Shown one piece after another: positions 1 through 10,748 of a DNA stretch of 61,971 nucleotides; within the stretch, counting starts at the first letter, position 1; every line of letters begins with the position of its first letter. The stretch covers positions 1-61,971 of the forward strand of contig CAXKVR010000281.1 in assembly GCA_964058845.1 (NCBI GenBank). Reading direction: 5' to 3'. The notes below the pieces were generated by a model. That model saw only the letters and a program-made list of their open reading frames with translations, was not told the DNA's origin and ran no database searches. The DNA comes from Carex sylvatica. Its lineage: Eukaryota > Streptophyta > Magnoliopsida > Poales > Cyperaceae. Made by a program: the position numbers and the translations under genes.

Positions 1-102
1 AAAAAGAAGACTAGGTTAGAAAACAAAGAAAATCTGAAATAAATTATTAAAGTAAAAGCTAAGTATTTCACCTAATACTCCCCGGCAACGGCGCCAAAAA
101 CT
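1..102 (-). mobile_element. Leader and primer-binding site of a truncated Athila-like element
   Basis: These bases match the leader between gag and the 5' LTR of the complete Athila-like copy (compare 33923-34027). The stretch ends in a primer-binding site at about 82-98, which on the minus strand reads TGGCGCCGTTGCCGGGG. This is the complement expected for the tRNA-Asp primer typical of Athila elements. Gag-pol would lie left of the window, so only the 5' end of this copy is visible. Confidence 0.8.
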
Positions 103-2032
103 TGATGCGCGTGAATGGTACGCTAAAAAGTTTCAGTACAATAAGATGTACCTTTTAAACCTTAAATGCTTTTGAGTCAAATTGCAAGTGCACAATTATA
201 TCAAAGTAGTATTTGAGGTATCGATCCACAGAGAGTATGGAAAATACTTAGTTTTAAACCCTAAATAATTAATTTCAGTAAATAAATGGTAAAGTACAAT
301 AAAGTAAAGTGAATGGGGGGTTGTTTAAGTAATCCTTAAGTTTGGGTTCAATACCCGAAAGAGGAATTTTAAACAATTAAAGTAAATAAAAGTAAAAGGA
401 AAGTAATCGGTTTGCTTTCAAGTTGAGAAAATCTAGGGGTCTTTGGTCCACAATCCCTTGCTAATTCTATCTATTCGGTTTGTTTATATTCATGTTTGAT
501 TTAAATGAGGTTTCTAACCTAATATGTTAGCCTATTTCAATTAATTATTGATATAAGTATTTTGGTGGGTTGGGTTAATTTTCCTCGAGTTTTAGGGCTG
601 TCACCATCCTAAAGGGATATTTAACAATCACGTTCACACAAAATACATATCAATACTTAATCAATCTAGGTGTCCAAATTAGGAGTTTGACTTCAGAAAT
701 ACCTACCTCACCAAAACCCTAACTCTAATTTCTGGAGATCCGGTTTATATCCTAGTGTTAATAAGATATCATATACCTTTATGATTTGATTGATACAGGG
801 TGGATTACTTGACCTATGCTGGGGTTTAATGATTAAAGCGGAAAAACAGGACATAGCACGATTTCTAGCTACTTTAATTCATTAAAGCTAACATGGTACT
901 TGAATTTCAAGTATATGAAATCATAAAGAATAATTCACAGAAATTACCATTAAATCAAACAATTATAATAAAAACAGTATAACCGAATAAATATAATTAA
1001 ACAAGTTCATGCATGATGACCTAAACCCCTAGAGAGAGAACTACTCACTCTTGGAGAGGTCCATTACAAAAATTGGCAAAGTAAGAAGAAATCAAATGAA
1101 AGAAAATGATTACACCCTTTGACAAATCAAAGCCCTCTATCTTGCCGAATCTTGCTCCGGAAATCCTTCTTCTTGTCGCTTGAAAGCTTTCCTTCCTCCA
1201 GAATTTATCGCTAAGTGTGTGTAAAGAGAGAATGATGGTGTGTTGTTTGATGTGAGATTGAATCCTCCCCCTTGGTCCCAAGGACTCTCTCTTTTATATT
1301 CAATGATTATGTCCGATTTAGAGGCTAGAAGGTGGGGTTAGTGGGTGCTCTGTTTAGCATTACTTTCCTGGCAAGTAAGTGTATTTCTGGCAGTAAAAAC
1401 GCGTCCCTGGTGCGCTAAATATAGAAAAACTGTCAAACCGGGCAGTTATTGGCTTTCTGCGGGTCCAGTGCGGATGGATGACCCGCACTGCGGGTGGCTT
1501 CACCCGCACTGGGACAAGGTTCCTTATTTAACTTCTGCGAATTTCTCTGGGTGCGGGTGACACTGCGGCTGGGCTCATCCGCACTGCGTGTGGTTCATCC
1601 GCACTGGGAAGCATTTTCATCATTTTTCATTTTTTTTATTTTCTCAAGTTGTAGATCTTCTCGATGGCTTTCCGAAAAGTGGTCATATGTCCAAAACGGA
1701 GTTACGAGTCAAAAGTTGTGGCCGTTTTAAGTTCAGACTCCATTTTTGCAGATCTGCTACAGTGCGTCCGCACCAGCTACAGTGCGTCCGCACTGGGCTC
1801 GGACTTTTCCTCTGCGCAGTGTGTGCGGCTGGGTTGATCCGCAGTGCGGGTGGTTGATCCGCACTGGGGTGTATTTTTGCTATTTTGCATCATTTCCTGC
1901 ATTGAAAAGCCAAATAACCGCAGTAACTTGATTCTAGGTGTATTCTATTCTCTTTATATTCAAAATACAAGATATTTGGTGTTATTTCATGATGAAATCT
2001 AGATCAAATGTGTATATAATTTATGCTTATCA
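103..2032 (-). repeat. 5' LTR of truncated Athila-like retrotransposon
   Basis: The LTR runs from TGATGCGCG to GCTTATCA on the plus strand. It is closely similar over its length to the two LTRs of the nested Athila copy at 22724-24559 and 34028-35863. It is joined to a leader and primer-binding site on its left, so it is the 5' LTR of a minus-strand element. A TATA-like box lies at 1291-1300 (minus). A cluster of CCGCACTG/CAGTGCGG dyads lies at about 1440-1870. The 5 bp to its right, AAAAT at 2033-2037, should be one half of the target duplication; the other half is outside the window. It separates the hAT transposase from its upstream part. Confidence 0.85.
1291..1300 (-). promoter_or_regulatory. 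LTR TATA-like box
   Basis: AATATAAAAG on the minus strand sits where the other Athila-like LTRs here have CTATAAAAGG, with the GC dyad cluster upstream in the direction of transcription. Confidence 0.5.
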
Positions 2033-2035
2033 AAA

Positions 2036-4167
2036 ATGTCTACGGGCAATGAGCTTGGTAATGAAATAGCTAATAATATGGGGCATTCTAATGAAGTTGG
2101 GACAAATTAGCATCAGCAAGAGGAAGCAGCTACAATGCCTCCAAAAAAGAAAGTTTTAACATCTAAAGTATGGGTAGAGTTTCATAGAGAGGAGACGCAA
2201 GTGGAAGTTGATGGACAGATGGTGATGCGCATGAAGGCTACTTGCAAGCATTGTGCTAGAGTGTTTGATGGAACAAGCACCAGAGGAACATCTCAATTGA
2301 AGAATCACTTGAAAACTCACTCTGCTGATTTCCGTCAAAAGTTGCTACAAACATCAATGAAGAGTATTGATGGTACTTGTACTCTTAGTGCATACAAGTA
2401 TGATGAAAGCGTTAGCCGAACTAAACTTCTATATATGTTCATTTTGCATGAATATCCTTTCACTATGGTCGAACATGCTGGGTTCATTGATTTTGTAAAA
2501 TCTTTACGCCCGTCCTTTTCCTTAAAGAGCCAAATAACTCATGCAAAATAGATTATGGGGGTCTATGTAGAAAAGAAGAAGAAGTTGTATGATTTGTTTG
2601 CTTCAATGTCCTGTCGAGTGAGTGCAATAATGGACTTGTGGACCTCAAGGCAAAACAAATCATACCTATGTGTGACGGCCCATTTCATTGGAGATGATTG
2701 GACCATGCAAAAAAGAATCATTAATTTTGTATACATGAGTGAAAAGCACACAGGGTTGAATTTGTCCAAAACTTTTATTAAGAACGTGATGGGTTGGAAT
2801 CTTGATCGGAAACTATTATCGTTGACCTTGGATAATGATCGGGCTAATGATGTGGGTGCTAGAGATATTGTGAATCATTTGGCTGGAGAGAATGAATTGG
2901 TTTGTGAAGGTACATATTTTCATTTGAGATGTGCAACTCATGTTATTAATCTAGTGGTGCAAAATGGGTTAAAAGGGATAAAGAATGCAATTGAAAATAT
3001 TAGAGAGATTGTGATGTTGGTGAAAAGTTCCACTTTGCAGCGAGAGGATTTCGAGAAGGCTGCAAAAGAGTGTAAACTGAAAACAAGGAGGGCTCTATCC
3101 ACTGATGTAGCTACTCGTTGGAATTCAACTTATATGATGCTTAGAGATGCATTGTACTACAAGGATGCCTTTAAACGATTACAACGGGTTGATCCGGTAA
3201 AGTTTCATAAGTGTCCGACAAGTGATCAATGGGATGAAATTAGAGTCTTTTGTGAATGTCTGAAGGGATTTTTCAATGTCACAAAACTCTTATCAGGTAC
3301 CTCATATCCAACTGCAAATCTGTTCTTTGAATAATTTTGTGAAATTAAATTACAAATTTCTGAGTGGTGCATGAGAGAAGATAATCATGTACGTGTAATG
3401 GCTTTGTTAATGAAGGAGAAGTTTGATAAGTATTGGGAAAAAATGAACATCATTCTTGCTGTGGCTTATTTTTTAGATCCACGTTACAAATACAAAATGG
3501 TGAAATGTTACTTTTCCGAAGCTGAAGAAGAGATGGATATATTTTTGAGTGCCATACAATCAATTTATGAAGAATATGCTTTGAAGTATCGTCCTCCTCT
3601 AGATGACACCCAAACTACAGGACAACAATCTTCTCAAGTTGGTGGCTCTGCCTTTCACGAAGATCGATCAAAGAAAAGAAGATTTACTCAGTATATCGAG
3701 GAGGAGAACACTTCTGTTGAATCACCTAAATCAGACTTGGAACAATACATGGCAGAAAATGTACTTCCATGGGATGACAACAATGGTCACTTTGATATAC
3801 TAGGTTGGTGGAAATGTAACGGATCAAAGTATCCCATTTTGGCAAAGGTTGCACGAGATGTGTTGGCAATCCCCGTCTCAACTGTTGCGTCAGAATCCGC
3901 ATTTAGTACTAGAGGCAGAGTTGTAGATCCTCATCGTAGTTCATTAGATCCTGAATCTATTGAAGCTTTAATTTGTGCTCAAGATTGGATTAGATATTCC
4001 AAGCCAAGCATGTTTATTTTATTTCTCAATATTTTATTTATTACTTTCAAAATCTTTTGTTATGAAATTAAATTTTTATTATTTTGGAAAAATGATATTT
4101 ATTACAAATATTACTAACAATTATAGGTGCTGGTCAATCTATTTTTAATGATATTGAGGAGCATTAG
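2036..4167 (+). pseudogene. hAT-family transposase (BED finger, RICESLEEPER-like), three nonsense codons
   Basis: A single continuous frame from ATG at 2036 encodes about 670 residues and is broken only by in-frame stops at 2108-2110 (TAG), 2549-2551 (TAG) and 3332-3334 (TAA). No frameshift is seen. It has a basic MPPKKK segment and a BED zinc finger (CKHC followed by HLKTH). The RNase-H-like transposase core includes MDLWTS and LTLDNDRAND. A C-terminal hAT dimerisation domain carries the conserved ASESAFSTRGRVV. The last exon is probably 4127-4167, joined in phase to 4007 by a short AT-rich intron. That intron starts with GC instead of GT, so splicing may also be damaged. In intact relatives the protein binds the terminal repeats and excises and reinserts the element. 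The upstream promoter was cut away by the Athila-like insertion. This copy cannot make full-length transposase. Confidence 0.88.
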
Positions 4168-4300
4168 TCTCGAGTGGAAAAGGTATATGTTTAGTAGATT
4201 AATATGTCTGTGGATTTATAGGTTCCTTAAACTGTCAGGTGCACTTTCTTAAACTATCAGGGACCAAAGCACAAATAATTTAAATGTAGGGTCTCATATG
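4168..4300 (+). other. hAT 3' region before the solo LTR
   Basis: This AT-rich stretch follows the transposase stop and ends in ATATG (4296-4300), the left half of the solo LTR target duplication. No gene is seen. Confidence 0.5.
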
Positions 4301-6181
4301 TGATAATCATAAATTATATACACTTTATCATAAAACAACCTCAAATATATTGTATTTATAATATAAAATTATTAAATACACCTGGAATCAAGTTACTGCG
4401 GTTATTTGACTTTTCATTGCAGGAAATGGTGAAAAATGGTGAAAATACACCCCAGTGTGGGTCAATCACACGCACTGCGGATCAGTGCAGCCGCACTGAG
4501 GACTTAGCCGCATTTTCGACATCTCAGCGCTGCGCAGCAAGTTTTTCCGAGCCTAGTGCGGACGCACTCAGGGCCAGTGCAGATGAGCCCAGCCGCACTC
4601 AATACTTAGTCGATTTCAGCAACTTCAGAAAAGCACAGAACCCACCCGCAGTGCGGGTCATCCATCCGCAGTGCCACCCGCACCCAGAGAAATTTGCAGA
4701 AGTTAAATAAGGAAACCTGAACCCAGTGGGTGAGGCCACACGCAGTGCGGATGCACTCTATTCGCAGTCAGCCAAAAATAGCACGGCTTCTATATTTAGC
4801 GCACCGGGAACGCGTTTTAAGAGCCAAAATTACACATACTTGTCTAGCAAGCAATGTAAACAGAGCACTCACTACTCCACTAACCCCACTCACATCATAA
4901 CTATACCTCTTCATTGAGCATAGGCTATAAAAGGAAGGGTTAATTCCCATCAAAGGACATCAATCAACACACGACCATCTTCAATCTCATTCTCTCTCTT
5001 GACACACACACACTTAGCGATAAATTCTGGAGTAAGGAAAGCTTTCAAGCAAGGAGAAGAAGGATTTCCTGAGCAAGATTCAGCAAGATAGATTTGTTAA
5101 AGGGTGTAATCATTTCTTCTTACTTTTCCAATTTTTGTAATGGATCTCTCCAAGAGGGAGTAGTTCTCTCTCTAGGGGTTTAGGTCATCATGCATGAACT
5201 TGTTTAATTTTATCTTATTCGGTTATTTGTTTTTATTATGATTGTTTATTGGGATTTGATTATTAATTTCTGAGATTTATCATTTGTGTTAATTACATAG
5301 TTAGTACTTGAATTGTAGTATTTTGTTTTAGTTTCAAAAGAACTAAAATTGACTGTGATCAATAGGATAGTACCAAATTATGAATGAAAATACTCTAGGT
5401 TTTGATTAAGATTCTAACAAATTTAATATAAGCCGGAACTACAGAAATTAAGATTAGGGACTTGGTGAAGGACCTAACCGTGAAGTCAAACCCTAATTAG
5501 GACACCTAGATTGATTAAGTATTGATATGTATTTTGTGTGAACGTGATTGTTAAATATCCCTTTAGGATGGTGACAGCCCTAAAACTCGAGGAAAATTAA
5601 CCCAACCCACCAAAATACTTGTATCAATAATTAGTTGAAATAGGCTAACAAGAGCTTATGGTCTAGGTAGCTAGGGTGAAGGACCTAATCGTGAAGTCCG
5701 AATTACTTAGGCACGTTATTAATTCACGAAAGTGACCCTTAATAACATATTAGGTTAGAAACCTCATCAAATCATACATGAATTCAAGCAAATACCGAAT
5801 ATATAGAATTAGCAAGGGATTGTAGACCAAAGACCCCTAGATCTTCCCAACTTGAAAGCAAACCAATATTTCTTTCTTTCATTTTATTTACTTTAATTGT
5901 TTAAAAATTCTTATTCTCGGGTATTGAACCCAACCTTTAGGATTACTTAAACAAAACTCCCAATTCTACTTTTATTGCACTTTACTTCTTTTTATTATTT
6001 TCTGAAATTAGTTGATAAAGTCTAAACCTAGTATCTAAACTTACTCCCTGAGGATCGATACCCGATAATATACTACGCGGTAGGATTGTACACTTGCAAT
6101 CTGAACTTAAAAGTGTATTAAAGGTTAAAAGGTACAGCTTGCTGTACTGAAGCTTTGTTTCCATACCCTTTGGAACCATCA
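4301..6181 (+). repeat. Solo Athila-like LTR with target duplication ATATG
   Basis: It begins TGATAATCATAAATTATATA and ends CCATCA. It is the reverse-orientation relative of the LTR at 103-2032 and a diverged relative of the LTR at 51122-52950. It is flanked by identical ATATG at 4296-4300 and 6182-6186, which proves insertion followed by LTR-LTR recombination. It carries GC dyads at about 4450-4760 and a TATA box CTATAAAAGG at 4925-4934. Its last 30 bases differ from the CACGCGCATCA end of the other copies, so it is older or from a subfamily. Confidence 0.88.
4925..4934 (+). promoter_or_regulatory. LTR TATA box
   Basis: CTATAAAAGG lies about 165 bp downstream of the GC dyad cluster of the solo LTR, the same arrangement as in the other Athila-like LTRs. 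Confidence 0.55.
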
Positions 6182-7041
6182 ATATGTTAAAATTAGGGGC
6201 CTTGTAGTTTGTCCTTATCAATGGGCTTAGGTGTAAGATGCTAAATAATATTTATATGATGTTCTACGTCATAATTGATGACAAGAATCAACCCATTTTA
6301 GATAGAAACATTCCTTACCTTACTGGACATGCAGTACTGGTATGCACTGAATCAGACCTTTTGTTTAAAGCCTAACTATTATTTGAATTTTATAAGGGTG
6401 CGCATGTAAATTTTATGTGCAAGTTATGTACGAGTTGTAGGTACAATACTTTGATACTTAAATATAAAAAATGAAGTACTAATCCTTATTCATAGTTGGA
6501 TTTTATAAGTATCAAGTAAATTTTATGTACCAGTTGTAGGTACATCATGGTTGCTAATATTTTAATTTTGTTTGTTGTGTTTTTTTTTCAATAGGAACTT
6601 CATCAAACCCTTTGATTCCATGAGTAAAGTGGATGATGCTTCAAATTTAGTGGCGAATGATGTCTTAGTGTTCTTTATTGCAAAACTATAGTATTTTGTG
6701 CATAAAATGATACAGTTTATCTATACTAGTTTTTATTATTTTGGCGCAAAAAAAGTTATATTTTGTGCATCGATAGTGGTATAATTAATTGCACTGTCAT
6801 TTTATAAATCGAAAGTCTTGTATGCATGCTAAGATGGTAGCTTTTTATATTTCAATTTGGTTAATTAGTATTTGTATTTTAAAGTTTATATGACTCGATT
6901 ATTCGATAATTATTCGACTCTGTATCTGTAGATTATCCACTCTGTATCCTTATTCGTTGTAAGTCGGATTTGATTTTAAATTTTGATATTCATTTACTAT
7001 CCGTATCGGTATCCACATTATCCGCTCCGTTTTCACCCCTA
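6182..7041 (+). other. hAT 3' untranslated and subterminal region
   Basis: It resumes after the solo LTR with the ATATG repeat. It holds an imperfect internal repeat ending in AGTTGTAGGTACA (around 6430-6450 and 6530-6545). A pyrimidine tract followed by AATAG at about 6580-6595 could be a splice acceptor for a 3' non-coding exon. Subterminal hAT motifs follow. No coding region is seen. Confidence 0.4.
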
Positions 7042-7632
7042 CTTGGAGTACAAGGTAACAAGATAATCAAATTAATATTCTCAGCAGAATAAAACAATTA
7101 AAAAAAGTATGTATGCCAGTTGCCAAGTGTTGATTTAACATATCCAATATTTTGGAGAAAAAAAAAGCGGAATATGAAAAATACCGGATTGAACTCAATT
7201 AAGCTCATGAAATAGCTTAAAGATAGCATAATGAGAAAATAAAATCAATAATTATAGAACCATTAGATAATTATATTATGCACTCAATAAGATAATCTTT
7301 ATTAAAATCAATACAACAACGAAATTCGAATAAAGTTTCATGTGACTATAAAGATTATCTCATTTCTATCTTAAAAAAGTTTAAATAATTATGTACAAAA
7401 CTTTTATTTTCAGAATGAAGATTCTTTTTAAATATTCTGTTTGAATAATTACGTGAATATTTGAAGAAAAAAATTTGTTTCTCATTTTTATCTTACAGAA
7501 TTAAATACAAACTTCTATTTTTAAAGAAAAATAATAGTACAAGACTGAAGAAGAACTGCATAGTTAAAATTTTCATGAGGGTGCGCCACCGCATACGACC
7601 GGTTTTCCTTCATTTATTTGTTCTATACACAG
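7042..7632. other. AT-rich spacer
   Basis: This is AT-rich sequence between the hAT end and the small hAT-like element. I see no gene or repeat of note. The last 8 bp (ATACACAG) belong to the next element's target duplication. Confidence 0.5.
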
Positions 7633-8093
7633 TAGGGCTGCAAACGAATTGAACCGAATCGAATTTATTCTAGTTTGAGTTTGATTTGAATTAATTTTGA
7701 ATCGAATTTTTTACGAACTTAATTTCAAATATTTTATAAACTTTTTTACGACAGTGAAGAATGATTGTAGTCGACAAAAACGAGAAATGAAATTCTTCTA
7801 CGGTTTTAGAATTGAGAGTGAGGATTACGACTTACGAGTTATGACTTATGGTTGGACAACTTTATGTTTTAACTTTTAAGTTATCAGCGAACATAAGTCA
7901 TCAGCAGAAATTAATGGTTCACGTTACTTTAAATTTCGAATTAGAATAGTTTGCGAATCTATTTTGAACGAACCAGGTCCAGTTTGAATTTGGTTTGAAT
8001 TAATTTCAAACTATTTTGAATCGAATTTTTTACGAACTTTTTCGAATCGAACTCAAATCGAATCACGAACTACGAATTTTTTGTGCAGCCCTA
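7633..8093. mobile_element. Non-autonomous hAT-like element (MITE) with 8-bp target duplication
   Basis: The element starts TAGGGCTGCA and ends TGCAGCCCTA, a perfect 10-bp terminal inverted repeat. It is flanked on both sides by ATACACAG (7625-7632 and 8094-8101). An 8-bp duplication and TAGGG-type ends are diagnostic of the hAT superfamily. The 461-bp body has no transposase. Its subterminal regions are filled with inverted TTCGAATCGAA/TTTGAATT-type motifs that would fold back. Small ORFs inside it are incidental. Confidence 0.88.
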
Positions 8094-8101
8094 ATACACA
8101 G

Positions 8102-8661
8102 TGACAAACGAATAATTCATATTCAGTTTGAGAGAATAAATAATTTCGTGATTCAGGTATAATTCGGAAATAGTTCGATACAATAAATAATAAAAAAAAA
8201 ATTGTGTGCTTTTTTTATGTTTTTATCACGAATAATTTGTAACTCGTGTTTTATTTGCAAATGAAATGTATTATACGTTTCTTTTTTCATTTTATTCAGA
8301 ATTTAGTTCATAAATATATAAAAAAAAGAATAAAACGTGAATTATTTGTGTATATTATTACTATACTTGAGATAAAATTTCTATTTTAAACTTATAATTT
8401 CATTAAAAATGACTGAAAACAATTGACATACTTGATATAAATTTTCTATTTTAAACTTATAACTTCATTAAAAATGACTAAAAACAATTTTAGTGCATAA
8501 ATCTAAAAGGAAAACAGATTTAAACAGATTTCTATTTTAGTGCATAGTTAAAAATGAGAAAATAATAATACATAAATATATACACATAACATACGTGTAT
8601 ATATACAATATTGTCAGAATCTTTGAAAATCACAATAGCCCAAAATTTAGTTTGATTATCA
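8102..8661 (+). promoter_or_regulatory. Upstream region of the beta-propeller gene with 65-bp tandem duplication
   Basis: This AT-rich 5' flank holds an imperfect direct duplication of about 65 bp (unit starts at 8363 and 8428, sharing CTATTTTAAACTTATAA). A TATA candidate, TATATATAC, lies at about 8598-8606, roughly 55 bp before the ATG. Next to it is ACGTGT (about 8593-8598), an ABRE-like ACGT core. The short distance implies a 5' UTR of only some 30 bases. These are motif matches only. Confidence 0.4.
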
Positions 8662-10748
8662 ATGACTTCATCTTTGATCTTCTTTCTCCTCCTCTCCCTT
8701 CTATGCCCCAACTTCTCCTCCGCCAGCCACGTCATCACCTTTCGCACCTCCACCCCTCTCCAACCCTCTGGCCTCGCGTGGGATCCCATTGCTCAGCATT
8801 TCGTGGTGGGTTCAATCACAGGCCCCACAGTCCACGCCATCTCTGATGCCGGCGTGGTTGAGCACCTCCTCTCTGACCCCTCTGTCGCCGGTGCTTCCGG
8901 ATCCGCCACCTCCGTCGCCGTCGACCATATACGCCGCCGCCTTATAGTTGGATTCTCAAACCCTGGTTCAATTGCAGCATACGACCTGAAATCCTATGGG
9001 AGAATATTTGCAGTGCCGTTGCCGGAGATGGATACCGTCCCTGGTGGAGTCGCTGTGGATTTGAAAAGTGGGGAGGCCTTTGTTAGCAGCACCAAGAGAG
9101 GCGTTGTTTGGAAGGTGGGGCTAGAAGGGACAGTGAGGGTACTTTCGGAATCTAGAATTTTCGGAGATCTAGGGCTTGGTGGGGTTGTGCATGTCAGCCG
9201 TGGTTATCTCCTTGTTGTACAGGTACAGTTCAGAGATTACATCCTGTACCGGTTAGTATCAAGACCGTACCAGTAAGAATATGGTACAGTTCAGAGATTA
9301 CATCGTGTACCGGTCAGTATCAAGACCGTACCAGTAAGAGTATGGTATAGTTCAGAGATTACATCCTGTACCAGTTAGTATCAAGACCGTACCAGTAAGA
9401 GTATGGTATAGTTCAGAGATTACATCCTGTACCGGTTAGTATGAAGACTGTACCAGTAAGAGTATGGTACAGTTCAGAGATTACATCCTGTACCAGTTAG
9501 TATCAAGACTGTACTTGTAAGAGTATGGTACTGTTTTGCTACAGTTTGCAATATGCTTAACATGTACCAAAACATGCTTTGATTGTCTATGCAATTGAAC
9601 TTGAACTGTAATGCTGACTTATAATTGAACTTTAACAAGTTTGTCTCAATTTTTCTTGAAAGTAATTCTCTTTTGCTAGGTCAACCCTGAGTTTGTGCAA
9701 ATTTGTCCCAATTAAGAGTCCAGGTGACATTTATTCACCATAATGTAGCTTCAATTTAACCTGTGCTGTGCAATTAAGCACAAGTTAATAAAGATACTGA
9801 AAACAAAATTAAAAAAGGAGTAAACCATCATTGGACCTACAAAATAAACCAGAAACTGGTTGTGTCAAATGGTTCCTTTATTTAATCATTTGGCATACAA
9901 AAACAATAGTGGTTCTGTGATGAACCCAATCAAGAGCTATGCCTATGGACATGATAGAGATACCATAATAGGGAAAACAAAAGTATGTAGGGGCACTGGT
10001 AGTAATTAGCTCAATAAAATGAATGCCTAAGACATTGAGCCTAAATGAATACCTAAAGGGGAGGTAGCATAGTTGGCTGGGAAAAAGTCTCAGGACTGTT
10101 GGTTACCCAAAGGTCGAGAGTTCGATTCCCTCTCATGTCTTCGCAGCCTCTGCGAAGGTTTTCAAAAGAAAAAAATATTGCAATTGTCACAACTGTCCTT
10201 GTCGGGCACTGGTTGCCGCTTGTCGCATTGTTTTCATTCTAAATAAATTTCTCAATTATTGATGTCATATTTAAAAATATCAAGTTTTTCTTCTATTTTC
10301 TCTACAGCCGGAGACAGGAAAAATCTTTAAAGTTGATTCCGATGATGGGGCTGCGAAAGAGGTCATCTCTAGCAGCAGCTCAAAGCTATTGATGCCAACT
10401 GGCTATGCCATAGCATTGCATCGTGACTTATCACTCATTGTTGCCACCAATCGGTCTCTTCTCTCAGTTAAATCCGATGACAGTTGGAGTCAGGCGGCAG
10501 TGCATGACAAGAGTGAGATGGAGGAGGGGAAAACTGCCATTGCAGTTGCAATCCGAGAAGGCATAAGAGCTTATGTGTTGGTTCAAATAAAAAAAGGATA
10601 TCAGATAGAGGAGGTGGCTTGGGAGAAGGAATCGGAGGGAGAAATGGTGTGGGGCTTCGTCCTCCTCGGTTTGGGATTGGCCTACTTTATGTGTTGGCGA
10701 TTCCAAATGGGGAAGCTAGCAAGCAATTTTAATAAAAAACACGAATAA
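8662..10748 (+). CDS. SMP-30/strictosidine-synthase-like beta-propeller membrane protein, two exons
   Basis: Exons 8662-9222 and 10308-10748 join in phase 0 (CAG|GT ... TCTACAG|CC) to encode 333 residues. Residues 1 to about 22 form a classic secretory signal peptide (hydrophobic FFLLLSLL core, then SSA). The body has repeated blade-like segments (SGLAWDPIAQHFVVGS, SVAVDHIRRRLIVGF, GGVAVDLKSGEAFVSS, GYLLVVQ). These are typical of plant six-bladed propellers annotated as SMP-30/gluconolactonase/LRE-like or calcium-dependent phosphotriesterase superfamily. A C-terminal hydrophobic segment (about 300-318) is followed by a basic tail ending KKHE, a dilysine KKXX-type ER-retrieval signal. I infer a type I ER membrane protein with a lumenal propeller. 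Substrate and reaction cannot be told. No stop or frameshift was seen. The 3' exon has a decayed copy downstream. Confidence 0.8.
9223..9527. repeat. Five tandem copies of a 61-bp unit at the start of the intron
   Basis: Units begin at 9223, 9284, 9345, 9406 and 9467 and each ends AGTAAGARTATG. They differ at only a few positions. Each contains inverted GTACCGGT/ACCGTAC-type segments. The first unit starts exactly at the GT splice donor of the gene, and later units begin GTACAG or GTATAG, so each repeats a donor-like sequence. Confidence 0.9.
9528..10053 (+). other. Remaining intron sequence
   Basis: This is AT-rich intron sequence between the 61-bp repeats and the SINE-like insert. I see no coding or structural feature. 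Confidence 0.5.
10054..10176 (+). mobile_element. tRNA-derived SINE-like insert in the intron
   Basis: An internal pol III A box (TAGCATAGTTGG, 10065-10076) and B box (GAGTTCGATTCC, 10118-10129) are spaced as in a tRNA gene. A perfect 8-bp hairpin follows (CTTCGCAG-CCT-CTGCGAAG, about 10139-10157), then an A-rich tail (AAAAGAAAAAAA). This is the architecture of plant SINEs. I found no clear target duplication, so the limits are approximate. It lies in sense orientation in the intron of the propeller gene. Confidence 0.5.

Larger units (their letters stand above)
2033..7041 (+). mobile_element. hAT transposon, 5' end displaced, interrupted by a solo LTR
   Basis: The element contains the broken transposase (2036-4167), a solo LTR (4301-6181) and a 3' region ending in CGTTTTCACCCCTA at about 7041. 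Read from the end this is TAGGGGTGAAAACG, a typical hAT terminal inverted repeat. The last 150 bases carry repeated subterminal motifs such as TATCCGTATCGG and TTATCCGCTCCG, as hAT ends often do. The 5' terminus is not visible because an Athila-like element inserted at 2033; it would lie left of the window. The 8 bp after the end (CTTGGAGT) are the expected target duplication but cannot be confirmed. The right boundary is inferred from the terminal motif alone. Confidence 0.6.

Noticed and set aside
10054..10130. Genuine tRNA gene
   Set aside because: A and B boxes are present, but the acceptor stem and a proper anticodon arm are not. The A-rich tail points to a SINE.
10464..10706. Minus-strand ORF over the last exon of the propeller gene
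   Set aside because: It is an antisense shadow of a well-supported coding exon.
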